Part shown: piece after piece, positions 33,814 to 44,548 of the stretch | Position numbering within the stretch: the stretch's first letter is position 1 | Layout: each line of letters starts with the position of its first letter | Origin: Polytrichum commune | Lineage: Eukaryota; Streptophyta; Polytrichopsida; Polytrichales; Polytrichaceae | Reading direction: 5' to 3' | Assembly (NCBI GenBank): GCA_950295325.1 | Contig: OX485806.1 | Location: forward strand, 7,566,001 to 7,630,000 | Length of the DNA: 64,000 bases | Notes under the pieces: model-generated | What the model saw: only the letters and a program-made list of their open reading frames with translations | What the model was told of the DNA's origin: nothing | Database searches by the model: none | Program-made: the position numbers and the translations under genes

Positions 33814-36800
33814 ATGGCGACCACCATCCCGGAGGCTCGCGAGTGGACGGGGATTCAGCAGTTCCCCGTTGCCACGCAGACGGCGTTGCACTCCATCCTC
33901 GGCAAGCTACGGCAACGCAATGTGGATTCGCTCACAGTTCTCGTCGTTGGCAAAGGCGGAGTGGGCAAATCCTCCACTGTCAATTCCTTGGTTGGCGAGA
34001 GGGTTGCGGTTGTTAGCGCATTCCAGGTAATGTATTTATGAATGCAACATGTTTCTCCATTCATATTCTTATGTGCATTATTATTATTATTATTATTATG
34101 TTGTTGTTGAGGTTTTTTTTTTGCATTTGGTGCTAGGGTTTTCGCATGCACCCTGCCATCTATGCTCCACCCCCCACCCCCAATCATAGTGGGGGTTATA
34201 TGTGTGAACCAACCGGATATTTTCAAGCAACCATGTTGGAACGTGGGGAGCTAGCGTAGGGGAGATATGTTGTTTTCGAGTGGTGTTATACCTTTGAAAG
34301 GAGGTAGTAGATTTTGGGGACATTCTAATTCGTGTGGTGCACGTTTCGGGATTACGTATTGACTTAGACCAATTTGAAGAGGAAGCATTAACATCATAAT
34401 TCACTCGTCTCGTGCCACCGTTTCCGTTCTTCTTGTTCTTGAGTTTTTTCTTTGGGCTTTGGGCTATGGTCCGTTCAATCATAGTGAGGGTATTTGGGTG
34501 AACTCGATATTTTCAACCAACGGTGTGGGAATCTAGGGGCTTGTTCGCCCCCATCCAGGAGTGGGGGAAGGGACTCTCATTCTCGTGATGCCTGTTTCGG
34601 GATTGTATATTGATGTAGACCGACTTGAAGCTGAAGCTCAACGCCATAAAACACACATGCGGGTGGCAACATCAGAGTCATCTCTTCTTCTTGGTGCTAG
34701 GCATTAGGGTTTTACCCTAATGTGCTCTTGGTTTGTATGATAATTAGTCATAAGCTTTGGGATCGCTCCATAAGTCCACGCCTCTCCGTTCAAGGCGTTC
34801 ACCTTGTGAAAGGTTGCAATATTCTTTAGGGGCCCTCTAATTCTCGTGATGCCCGTTTCGGGATTACATATTGACGTAGATCAGCTTGAACGAAAATGAT
34901 GCGACACCATAATTCACGCCGTTTGCAACATTGGAGTGATCTCTTTCTTCTTTGGTGCTAGGGGTTAGGGTTTTACCCTAATGTACACTTGGTTTCTTTG
35001 ATTATTAGTCAGAAACTTTGAGACCGCTCCACATTGCAAGAAGGACGGCTGGATTCACCTTGAACATTATCGACACCCCCGGCTTGGTTGAGGGAGGAAG
35101 CATAAACGACCAAGCTCTCAACATCATCCAAAGGTGTGTGGATTTTATTAGTAAAATCTCATTAGAAATTCACCAATGGGCAGGAATTAATGTGCTGTGG
35201 TTAATGACAGCAAGAGGTGCAGAAAGGTTCTGCTGAGAAAAGAATTTCATTGAGCTGGCTTTTGTTGTGGCGGTCTCTGGCTATGGGTAATGTAGTGGAC
35301 TCTATGGTTAGGGGTTGAACAAAGGTTTAGGTTGAGGTGGTCTATGTATCTAGCCAGGGCTGTTAATCTATATTGTGTATGTGTGTGTGTGTGCGTGTGC
35401 AATGCAGGGCTCTTTTGAACAAGACCGTTGATGTAGTCCTGTACGTTGACCGGTTAGACGGGTATCGAGTGGACAATCTAGACAGGCAAGTGATGAGAGT
35501 TCTCGCACGAAGCTTTGGACCTCAATTCTGGCGCATTGCAATTTTAGTTCTCACTCATGCTCAACTCTCTCCTCCTGATGGTGTGGAATACGCTGAATTC
35601 GTGGAGAAGAGGTCTGAAGCCTTGCAAACCGCGATTCGCCAAGAGGCTGGATTAAAGAAGGGCGAGAAAGAGGTGAGGAGGAGCATGTATGCAAGTTGCT
35701 AATTGGACTACATTATGCAATGTACACAGTATCTTAGTCGGGTACCTGCTATGCTCAATTTATGTGAGCTGGGGTCCTAAGGGGTTCTGAATATGATTGC
35801 TGTTGTAGGGTTTGATCAGTTGGGCAATCTGCTTGAGCTGCCGGCATTGGAAATAGCAATGCTGGAGTTCATGTCTGAAATCATCAGTGATTAAATTCTA
35901 TTTGGGACTGCAGTTTGGAACTTTAAATTCTAAATAGCACAATTGTGGATCCACTGGTCTCTTGAGCTGCTGTGTACTCACCTTGTCATGATGTTTATGT
36001 GGATTTTGTAGGTACCATATGTGTTGGTGGAGAATAGTGGTCGCTGCAACACGAATTCAGGAGGGGAGAAGGTGTGCTGGCTTCATATGCTTCATTTGTC
36101 TCTTGTTTTATTCCTCAACTGGTACTGTGAGATTGGGCTAATTTGTAGCCATGTGGAGGTTATTTTGAGATTGTTTGAGATTGAGATGGAGGCTACTTGG
36201 TGGGATTGTATCTGTAGTTGACTAAGGTTGTACAATTGTAAAGCATCTGAGACTTGACACAACAAAAGTACGGAGCTCAAAGTCTGGTGGGATTAGCATC
36301 AAGGTTTGAGTTTGGTAATTCTCTTGAGTCGAATTCCAGCTATTTTAGAATTGTACAGCTATATGTGAATTTGAGGTCATCGGCTGTCCTACTCAAATCG
36401 TTCGGTGCTCTTAAATGGCAGCTTCAATACAAGTTAGTGTAATCTGCTGGATGGTTTGTTAGCACCAATGTGTTGTTGTCTTGGCTTTTCACAATTTGCA
36501 ATTTTCTTGACAACAGATTCTTCCCAATGGCACTATCTGGCTCCCTACTCTGGTGGATCATATAGTTGAGGCTGCAACAAGTGATAACAAGTCGATTGTG
36601 GTTGACAAGAAGTTGATTGATGGTCCCAATCCTAATGAGAGAGGCAAATGGTGGATTCCCCTTGTGATGTTGGGTCAAGTAAGTGGCTATTCTGCGTATT
36701 ATGTTATGTTTCAAGGTGCTATTTGTGGGTGGTATTGGTTATCCTTTTAAGTGGAAGAAGAGATCTCATTTTTCATGAATGTTCTGATCTGTTTTGAGTT

Positions 36801-37108
36801 AGTTGAATTGTGTGCTTCTTATGACGATATCTGAATTTTGGCCCTTTCTGTGATCATTTTACTGTAAACAGTACTTCTTGATAGTGGTGCCTATTCTGAA
36901 AGCTATTAAGAAGGATCTCGAGGAGGAAAAGAACCAAAGGCCGCAGTGGGAGATCAGGGCCGAAGAATTCCGACGCAATGCAGCACTTTTTGAGGATGAG
37001 CGAGCGGATGAACAGGCAATTAGTGACGCCCTCCAACAGGAGGAACTTGGTGTCGAACAATTTAATGAGTTTGATGATGATGATGACAAGGATGACCTTT
37101 TTGATTAA
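33814..37108 (+). CDS. TOC34: chloroplast outer-envelope import receptor GTPase, Toc34 type
   Basis: Six exons, all with GT-AG introns: 33814-34026, 35009-35133, 35408-35672, 36012-36071, 36517-36678, 36872-37108. Joined they encode about 353 residues. Toc34 is a C-tail-anchored GTPase that binds chloroplast preprotein transit peptides and works with Toc159 and the Toc75 channel in the outer envelope. Visible motifs: P-loop GKGGVGKS (residues 46-53), DTPG (93-96), the YVDRLDGYRVD block, THAQ (162-165), ENSGR (208-212), and a hydrophobic anchor around 265-287 (WWIPLVMLGQYFLIVVPIL). The start at MATTIPEAREWTGIQQFP matches the family N-terminus; an upstream TTG in frame is not a start. The tail is longer than usual (family about 310 residues) and very acidic, ending FDDDDDKDDLFD. 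No frame damage is seen, so the gene looks functional. Confidence 0.93.
34085..34102 (+). repeat. (TTA)n microsatellite in TOC34 intron 1
   Basis: About six TTA/ATT units. A separate GT-rich tract lies in intron 2 at about 35375-35400. Confidence 0.8.
34310..35040 (+). repeat. internal duplications in TOC34 intron 1, including a dead copy of the exon 2 start
   Basis: A segment with the landmarks GTTTCGGGATTACATATTGA and AGACCGACTTGAAG occurs three times (about 34310-34405, 34570-34665, 34830-34925). The 3' end of the intron is also duplicated. GGTGCTAGG(C/G)(A/G)TTAGGGTTTTACCCTAATGT occurs near 34692 and near 34958. After the upstream copy comes ATTAGTCATAAGCTTTGGGA, a mutated version of the real acceptor and exon 2 start (ATTAGTCAGAAACTTTGAGA at 35004). 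The upstream copy gains a TAA right after its first codon. Confidence 0.75.
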
Positions 37109-38410
37109 TCTTAATGTTGCTGCCAAGAGAACAATTTAAGAGTGCAATTCTTTCAGCAACACTGAGGCTAATCAAAGGGTCTTCCACAAATTGTTCATCT
37201 TACACATTCCTGGCTAGCAATCAGTGAGTGGTTGCCATGTGAGGGATTGTAGTTTCATCCAAGTGAGTTTCTGGGTACCAGTAGAGTTGGGACCAGTAAC
37301 ATCTATCCTGGGTGCATGTCCCAATTCGATTTTGTCAAGGTACACTTGAGTCACTGCTGCCATGCTCGCCCTCATTGTAATATTCATGGAGTAATTGAAA
37401 ACCATTGAAAGAAAGACACCAGCTAAGTTGGTTTCATGTTCCTCCAATCCTTGTCTCTCATCAATGTGTTTTAGTGTTTTAAACATGGAAACTTTTCTTT
37501 TCTTTTCTATTCTATCCTTTTTCTTTTCCTTAATAAGTGCAATTTAACAGTCACTTTTAGTGAGGATCCCAAGTGCAACCTTGGTGCCTGACACTGGACC
37601 CTGTCAACTTACCTATACTTGAAATTGGTGGTTGGGACCAGATTTTGTCTTCACTTTGCCATTTTACAGTCAACTCTAGTGTCTTTCAGCAATTGCTTCC
37701 AATGTGGTATACACCAAATCCGATGCCACTGGGACAAAGTTTTACTGCAACTGTAATTTTATTATGAAATCCATTTTAGGGAAAAGTTACAATTGAAGTA
37801 AATTGAACTGTCTCATCCACAGAACAAACCTAAGTAGCAAGTATTCGACAAAGGTTCTTCGAAGTAAAAGTAAAATTTATTGCCACTTATAAGAATTCAC
37901 TTTGTGCCAGGATTTGACTTTTCCCTGAAAAGAGAATTCAAGCTGAACACTATTTCCTGATGTTCAAGATGCAACCTGCAAGATACATCAAATCTGATAA
38001 GGCATAAGGCAATTCTTGGCATTATACATATCGTACAACAGTTTCTTTCTGAGTAGCTTTTTCTTGAGACTTTGTTTGGAATTATTAAAACTGATTTCAA
38101 ATATATAAAACTTCTGAAAATTTCTCCATTCTACAGAACTATAATTCACATTACTATAAACTCTTTGGATATGTCTCATCTTTTATTGGTTACATGACCG
38201 CACATGATGATGTGAATGACACAAAACTGTAGTGAATGGAATTGTCTCTTCCTAAGGACCAAGCGTGGTAACAAAAACCTTTGACAAAGGCTTTCTGAAG
38301 TAAAAGCTAAAGTTTTTGCTTCTGTAAGAAAAAGCTAATATACATTTCACTATAACTTTTTACTAAAGAAAAATTCGAGCAAAAGATTATTCAGTAAAAT
38401 TAACAAAACC
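37109..38410. other. TOC34 3' region and intergenic DNA with a diverged direct repeat
   Basis: No gene. Related ~95-base segments lie at about 37806-37905 and 38238-38340 (shared GACAAAGG(T/C)(T/C)TT(C/T)(C/T)GAAGTAAAAG). The AATAAG at about 37531 could serve as a weak polyadenylation signal. Confidence 0.35.
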
Positions 38411-38416
38411 ACTTTC

Positions 38417-38426
38417 TATATATAAA
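38417..38426 (+). promoter_or_regulatory. candidate TATA box for the double-Dof gene
   Basis: TATATATAAA sits about 100 bases upstream of the ATG at 38525, a normal plant distance. It predicts a start site near 38450 and a short leader. A 22-codon upstream frame (ATG 38446 to TAA 38514) lies at or just before that start. Confidence 0.45.
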
Positions 38427-38524
38427 GACTCGAACCCTGGTCACGATGTGTAATTCAAATTTTAACCTGCAACAAGTTGCCAGGTCAGAATTTTCACCCC
38501 AATTTCTCATTTAAGTACCTACAA

Positions 38525-39727
38525 ATGAGTAACCAGTGTGCTTTCACTGTGACTCTTGACACACATAATCCGTTTACTAGAAAAGCGGCCGCAATGGCAG
38601 ATGAGATAATCTTTGCGGCTTCAAGAACCATAGAGAATCACAATGATCGAGACCTCGACATCCTTGTGGAGCTCTCGGATTATCATAGTGACAAATTCAA
38701 TCGGGAGTTTGAAAAAATCTGTAGAATCGAGTACCTGGGTTCGTTGACTGAGGAAGACAAGAGCAATGTGATGTACATGTGGGCGCGGTCGGAGGCGGCA
38801 AAACGAAAATTCGATAATCCGGAGATTGATTATAGAGGCGTTCTTGACGACCCAGGGACGAAGAAACTCTCTGTGGAACTCCGAAAGTTCAAGAAATTGC
38901 AAGACCATCATCAACTTCACGATTTTGGAGATAATTACATGACTTTGAGCCCACTCTCATATGAGCAGGATCATCAGGGTTTCAAAGATTCTCCCAATTT
39001 TTTCGAAGAGATGTTTCATCATGATGATAATGACATCATTATTGAGAGGCGGGACTTGCTGGATTCTAATTCTGCGCAACATCATCGCAAGAAGAAACGC
39101 TTTGCAAAGGAGCCAGAAGTATATGCCAGGCAAGTGAAGAAATGCCCGCGTTGTTTTTCGGTGAATGTGAAATTCAAGTACCTCAATAATAAAAAATTGA
39201 ACCAACCGCGCTACCTATGTTTGAGCTGCAACAATCAATTCACACATGGCGGCAAGGTGGCGCCTGCACGAGTAGACTTGACGACAACGTGTTTGGGAGA
39301 CATTACTTTGGGGTTCAATGGTGGTGACGGAGTCACAGGAAAATCAATAAGGAAAAGAAAGGCACAAGAGCCCGAGAGGTTTGTGGGCTTGAAGAAGGAG
39401 TGCCCGAATTGTCATTCGGAAGATGCGGAATTCAAGTATCTCAATAATCGGAAGGAGGACCAACCAAGGTACAAGTGCTTGAATTGTAAGCATTTGTATC
39501 AATTTCTTCCAAAACGGACACGTTTAATTAATGCCGAAAAAATTGATACTCCACTACATGTCCCCGTTTGCGAGCTCCCTGAACGAGGATCAAGTGTAAC
39601 TCCATCAGCAGTCATTAAGGGTAACGAAATTGTCACCGAATCTTCCACATTACATTTGGAACAGAATCAGCCACCATTCGAATCAGAGGGATGTAGAAAG
39701 TTAGATCGAATTGGAGAAGCAGGGTAA
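38525..39727 (+). CDS. intronless protein with two Dof-like zinc fingers
   Basis: About 400 residues from the first ATG (MSNQCAFTVTLD). An in-frame TTG at 38477 is not a plausible start, and a second ATG at 38594 (MADEIIFAASR) is an alternative. Two C-x2-C-x21-C-x2-C fingers are present: residues 207-235 (CPRCFSVNVKFKYLNN, QPRYLCLSC) and 293-321 (CPNCHSEDAEFKYLNN, QPRYKCLNC). Spacing plus the CPRC, KF-YLNN and QPRY-C motifs are those of the plant Dof DNA-binding domain. The usual WTxGG end survives only as THGG after finger 1 and is lost after finger 2. Each finger is preceded by a basic run and an EPE motif (KKKRFAKEPE, RKRKAQEPE), so the whole unit was duplicated. The N-terminal 190 residues are acidic and unrecognised. 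Dof factors are plant transcription factors that bind AAAG sites and normally have one finger. The intact frame suggests a working gene. Confidence 0.85.
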   Translation: MSNQCAFTVTLDTHNPFTRKAAAMADEIIFAASRTIENHNDRDLDILVELSDYHSDKFNREFEKICRIEYLGSLTEEDKSNVMYMWARSEAAKRKFDNPEIDYRGVLDDPGTKKLSVELRKFKKLQDHHQLHDFGDNYMTLSPLSYEQDHQGFKDSPNFFEEMFHHDDNDIIIERRDLLDSNSAQHHRKKKRFAKEPEVYARQVKKCPRCFSVNVKFKYLNNKKLNQPRYLCLSCNNQFTHGGKVAPARVDLTTTCLGDITLGFNGGDGVTGKSIRKRKAQEPERFVGLKKECPNCHSEDAEFKYLNNRKEDQPRYKCLNCKHLYQFLPKRTRLINAEKIDTPLHVPVCELPERGSSVTPSAVIKGNEIVTESSTLHLEQNQPPFESEGCRKLDRIGEAG

Positions 39728-39899
39728 AATCAAGTAAAGCTTGGTGACTTTAATTGGCTCTTTAATTACGAGGACCCGATTAGGGCCCTCCATTGTTGCC
39801 ATCCTCACTTTGGTGGTTGCAGCAATTGATTATATCCTTCGATAATTTCCCAAAAAGTGCCGAAGTGAGGAAATTTCCTATTTTTGTGGATTGTATAAC

Positions 39900-39905
39900 A
39901 ATAAA
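39900..39905 (+). terminator. polyadenylation signal of the double-Dof gene
   Basis: AATAAA 173 bases after the stop, with an upstream TTGTATAAC element close by, as expected for a plant 3' end. Confidence 0.5.
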
Positions 39906-39909
39906 GGAA

Positions 39910-42180
39910 ATGTACGATGATTGTTAATCAGCAACAATCTGTACAGAGTTTATCTCTCTTTACTCTTGATCAACATTGAATGTAGTTTTTTGGTCCACTT
40001 TACCACACATTCCCGTAGGTGGTAACATATTAACTGTCCAGAGTTCCTTGTGATCAAGTCTCACAAGAGGTTAAATTTGCATGTCAAATTCAACCTCATA
40101 ATTAGACCTTTGTATCAAGTCTAGTGCTCCAGTTGATTTAATCAGGTGTGAAAATCTCACATGACTTGAGTCTTGAATCCATGTTGAATCGCATGAGCAG
40201 CTTCAAGCAACCAAGACATCAATCAAGTAGCCTTTCAAAAAGTTGTTACTGAATCACTTCCAACTTATGCTTCTACCGAGTTGATGATTTGTTACAACAT
40301 AAAGATGACCAACAGAAAGAGGGCGTTGCGAGTAATCCATGTATACGACACCATTTGTGTCTGAATTTAGAATCATTTCCACTTTCAGATCTCATTTCTA
40401 GACCTTAATGAGGAGCATTTTTCTAGAGCAAGAGTTATTATCTAGAAGACCTAGGCAATTAACTTTGCGTTTATCAGAATGACTTTTTTGAAGAATAATT
40501 AGTCTTAGAAATATGTGTATAATGCCAATGTAGCTCCAATTATGCATTAAAACATTCTATCAGCTCCAAACCAGATGATTCTACATAATATTGCCTGATC
40601 GGGTATCGATCATGAGTCTGAATTAGGTCTGAATTCATTCTTCGCCTCTAGTTTGTACTAAGATAGTTGCTTTAATTGGACATGTAACCTTTCTACAATA
40701 GGGTAGTAGTTGGAAGTGCACGTAGCAGATTTTTGTTGGGTTGAATTTCGAGAGAGAGAGAAGATGCCGAGCAAGGTCCACACCAAGAAGAGACCGTGAC
40801 ACTTCAACCCCGGGACGTGGGCTTCAAAAAAACTAAATTGCAAATGGATATCAAGTGTGAAGGTCCAATATGGCCATGACATTACTAAGCAGCTGTATGC
40901 TGCACCCTTTGTGTCTTTTAGAGCCGGAAATTATGAGGTTTGGTTAGGTAGGGTAGGATAGGGTAGGGTATGGTAAGGGCATTAACCCCTAATGTCTTAT
41001 GCGACTATAATCTAGTTGTGAGCAGTTTGGTCTGATCTTTTGACACTAGTTTGGATGGTTGTTTGATTGTTTCAACTACTCCTCTTGTTCATGTTCAAGT
41101 CTACTATGTTTTGTCACATGGATAATTTTGATTCAACAAAGTTAGTTGTTTTTGGATTAATTCAAATATGAAAGTGTGTTCTCAATTGGTTTACAATTGA
41201 ACTGGTGCACAAACCAAAACTTGACATTTGCCACCTCCGTGGTTTAGGGGCAACTTATCCAAAACATGTTTTCTTCGTTGATCCCTATGTGCAAATGATT
41301 TCCAATTGATCTAAAAGTTTGCATGACACTCAAATGCAACATATCCTAAACATCTACCGTTGGAATTTTTAGTTGGACATGTATTGGTGGGTGTAAATCC
41401 ATGCGGAAGGTGCACAGTTGTGGTTCCGTTGACTCAAACTGCAAAGCTTCCAAAACCATCACATAATAATGGTGTCAAGATTTGTGAGTTGATTTGAGTA
41501 GGTATATTGCCCCTCTTTTGAATGAGAGTAACAATTTGAAAGAGATGATTTGAGTGGAGGTTTGATAAAATAAACTAACCCTAATTTAGTTTTCTAAATT
41601 GTTGACCCCCAAGACCACTATTGACATTCCTATAATTATCTCCTACATAATAAAACTTAAACATTTAAAATTTGGACTGTGAGTAATCACCTTAAACCTA
41701 AAAATATCTATACGGTTGGATTTGTCGAAAAAGATTTGGATCTTCAACTATGGTCATTGAAATTGAGGTCACACTTCTGGGCAGATTTGAGGGAAAGTGG
41801 GTGTCAAAAGTTAGGGGTTAAGGGCGGTTCACATGGGTCCCGCATCCTAAGTCCCAGTCCACTTGAGGTCACTCATGCAATCTCAATCATTAAGAGCATG
41901 AAAGTTGGGACTTACCACTTTCACACGGGTCTCACATCCTAAGTTCCGAGTATGAGATGGCTTCCATGGCAACACTTTTATGGAGGTGAGGCTCATGACT
42001 TATTTTGAGAGTTGGGTTGAGCAAAAAACTAGACCCAATGTGCAACGCAAGTCGTGATAATATTTTCGCATAACATAACCAAGTTCCCACAAAAGCCATA
42101 CATTAATGGGTTCTCAAAGCTCAAAGTTGGGACTTGTTGACATGAGTGGGACTTGGGACCCCATGGGAACAATGAACGAG
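39910..42180. other. no supportable gene
   Basis: A GGTAGGGTAGGATAGGGTAG-like short repeat lies at about 40948-40975. Open frames such as 41679-41942 lack known motifs. Confidence 0.35.
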
Positions 42181-42366
42181 GAGATTTGGCTGCTTGGTAC
42201 AGTCTATAGATGAACTGGTCGAGTTTGAGAAAATTACCGGTTGAAGTTCAAGACTTCAAGAAAATATACCGATCGTCAGGAAGGTCACAAATCGGAGGTG
42301 AGCATTGATATCCGGATTCCATCTACCACAAATTCACGTCCGAGTGGATCTCTCGAGGCTTTCCAG

Positions 42367-42567
42367 GGGTCCTACTGTGTTGATGATATCTCGATCTAGA
42401 TTCAGGTGACTTGGAGGGAGCTTGGGTGATTTCACATCTTGCTTTGAATGTTGGATTCTGAGTTCTAGGGTCCTACTGTATTGATGATATCTCGATCTAG
42501 ATTCAGGTGACTTGGAGAGAGCTTGCGTGGTTTCACATCTTGCTTTGAATGTTGGATTCTGAGTTCT
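42367..42567 (+). repeat. 101-bp tandem repeat, two copies
   Basis: GGGTCCTACTGT(G/A)TTGATG starts each copy at 42367 and 42468, and both end in GGATTCTGAGTTCT. Only a few mismatches. Confidence 0.9.
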
Positions 42568-42586
42568 TGATCGAGGGATGCTCTCT

Positions 42587-42829
42587 CCATTTCTGCCATT
42601 CATTCATGACATTCGCTCGTGTTTTCTGGTTGTGGGATTGTAGATGTAGGGAGGGTTTGTCGGAGGCCCATTTCTGCCATTCATTCATGACGTTAGCTCG
42701 TGTTTTCTGGTTGTGAGATTGTAGATGTAGGGAGGGTTTGTCCGAGGCCCATTTCTGCCATTCATTCATGACGTTCGCGCATGTTTTCTGGTTGTGGGAT
42801 TGTAGATGTAGGGAGGGTTTGTCCGAGGC
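42587..42829 (+). repeat. 81-bp tandem repeat, three copies
   Basis: Each copy begins CCATTTCTGCCATTCATTCA, at 42587, 42668 and 42749. The unit is a multiple of three, so the minus strand shows a repeating 27-residue peptide (MNEWQKWASDKPSLHLQ and so on) in one open frame at 42533-42928. I regard that frame as a by-product of the repeat. Confidence 0.9.
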
Positions 42830-42959
42830 TATGATCGGGGGAGAACCGGCAGTTAAGTTACAGATGAACCAGTAGAGTTTGAGAAATAACCGCTTGAAGT
42901 TCAAGACTCCAGGAGAATTATCTATCATTCTAGAGGAATCTACAGAATATACCCCGATT

Positions 42960-44219
42960 TAATGAAGGAAAACTGGAGGATGTCAACAACATGTAACCAG
43001 TTTGACTTGCAAACACTAGGATCTCAACCGATTGTGCCCAAAAATCTCCGCGATCACTGGTCCGAAGGTGGCCAGGACAAAAGCAAGCCACCTCTTCTGC
43101 CACGACGATTTTCCAATTCCAAAAACAGTTTCTTAGTTCCTCTCGACTCAACTGCATGCTCAGGTAGAGGTCTCCATGATTATGCAATTGTTCAGACCCA
43201 AGCCAAATTTCCCTTCATAATTTGAGGTATCCTTACTTTGTGTAATGTACCCCACGTATTCTAAAGTGCAATACATTTCCAAACATGACATGAAATCACA
43301 TCTTTTCAACTAATCAAAGTTGTTGAAATCCATCCTTGGACCTTCATGCTTGGTAATGTCTTCGCAGGAGTGCATTATGGGGATCATCCGGATAACCAGC
43401 TCCCATATTATAAGCAAGGGGTATTGGCATTTGAATGGCGTAGAGGACGGCTTTTATAAAAATTATATCAAATTCTACAAAAATAAAAGGACCAAAAAGT
43501 TGCATGAAGACCAAATAAAATAAAATGAGATGTAGAAAAAGTTGGGTTGTGCTTTTATTTTATTTAAAAAAATAAATTTATCTAAAAAAACTCCACAATA
43601 TACTGTATATAAAGAATTGAAACATCTTTCTTTTAACCTTGTGGAGCATCTAATTTTAAAGGATCCACACGAGTAGTTGCCTCCAATTAAAATTAAAAGT
43701 CATCTGGTTTTTTTTTAATTCATAATAATAGAATCTAATTTTTCTCTTAGAAAGCCCAAAAAGTTGGGTAGTTTGGCCTATGCTACATGTATTTTAAAAA
43801 AACTCATATAATTAATATTAAATGCAATTACAATATATGCTTCGAGGTATATTTATTTCCTATATATAATTACATTTTTTGGTTCCTTGTTAGAAGGGCT
43901 ATAAGAGTCCCCTACATTAAAACAAATTATATCACTCGAGATTGGACTAAAATGCATTATAAGTGATTATAATTAGGGCCACATAATACGGGAGTTGTGT
44001 ACCCCGGGGGGAGCACAAGTATGTAACACTCAACTATCACCTCGCACAATGCCCTCATTGCCCATAATGCACTCCCCCTCATGCATTACCTTTACACAAT
44101 GCTTTGGGTTCTAGGAATGTTTTGGGAAGAGATCAGTAGGTCTTGTGTGGTTGGTATAGGCTCCGCCTAGCCTGATTGGAGACGACCATGTGGGGTCTTT
44201 ATAACTTGAAACGCTAGTA
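42960..44219. other. no supportable gene
   Basis: AT-rich with A/T palindromic tracts near 43550-43590. Nothing coding is recognised. Confidence 0.35.
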
Positions 44220-44548
44220 GACTACACAAAATATGATACTTAGTGTTTAATTATATTTAGTGTTGTTACCACCCTACAATGCTCAACACTAATTTTCAAT
44301 TCTTTGACAATTAGTGTTAGACATAAATCTATCGCTACCTTCCCTACTGTCATCTCCCTTATTATATCCTTTCTTTTCGTATCCTTACCAACACTAAATT
44401 CAAACATGTAACTTCCACATATTACCATAGTTGATATTTAGTGTTTGAGTTTACATTTAATGTTACTTACTTTCATAGGGTTATTGATATTTAGTGTATG
44501 CGTTCGTATTTAGTGTATCAAACACTAAATATCATATTTTGTGTAGTG
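44220..44548 (+). mobile_element. CACTA-like MITE, copy 1
   Basis: About 329 bases with inverted ends ACTACACAAAATATGATA...TTAGTGTTT on the left and the complementary AAACACTAAATATCATATTTTGTGTAGT on the right, ending TAGTG. The motif AACACTAA/TTAGTGTT recurs many times inside, as in subterminal repeats of CACTA elements. There is no coding capacity. The first base of the expected CACTA is G here, and a 3-bp target duplication is not clear. Confidence 0.7.

Larger units (their letters stand above)
42185..42950 (+). repeat. repeat cluster flanked by ~95-bp direct repeats
   Basis: A segment with GAACTGGTCGAGTTTGAGAA and TTGAAGTTCAAGACTTCA at about 42195-42290 recurs, diverged, at about 42850-42945. 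It brackets two different tandem arrays. The layout could be a small LTR-like or satellite-expanded element. Confidence 0.55.

Noticed and set aside
42533-42928. Minus-strand frame with a repeating 27-residue peptide
   Set aside because: It is explained by the 81-bp tandem repeat, whose unit is divisible by three.
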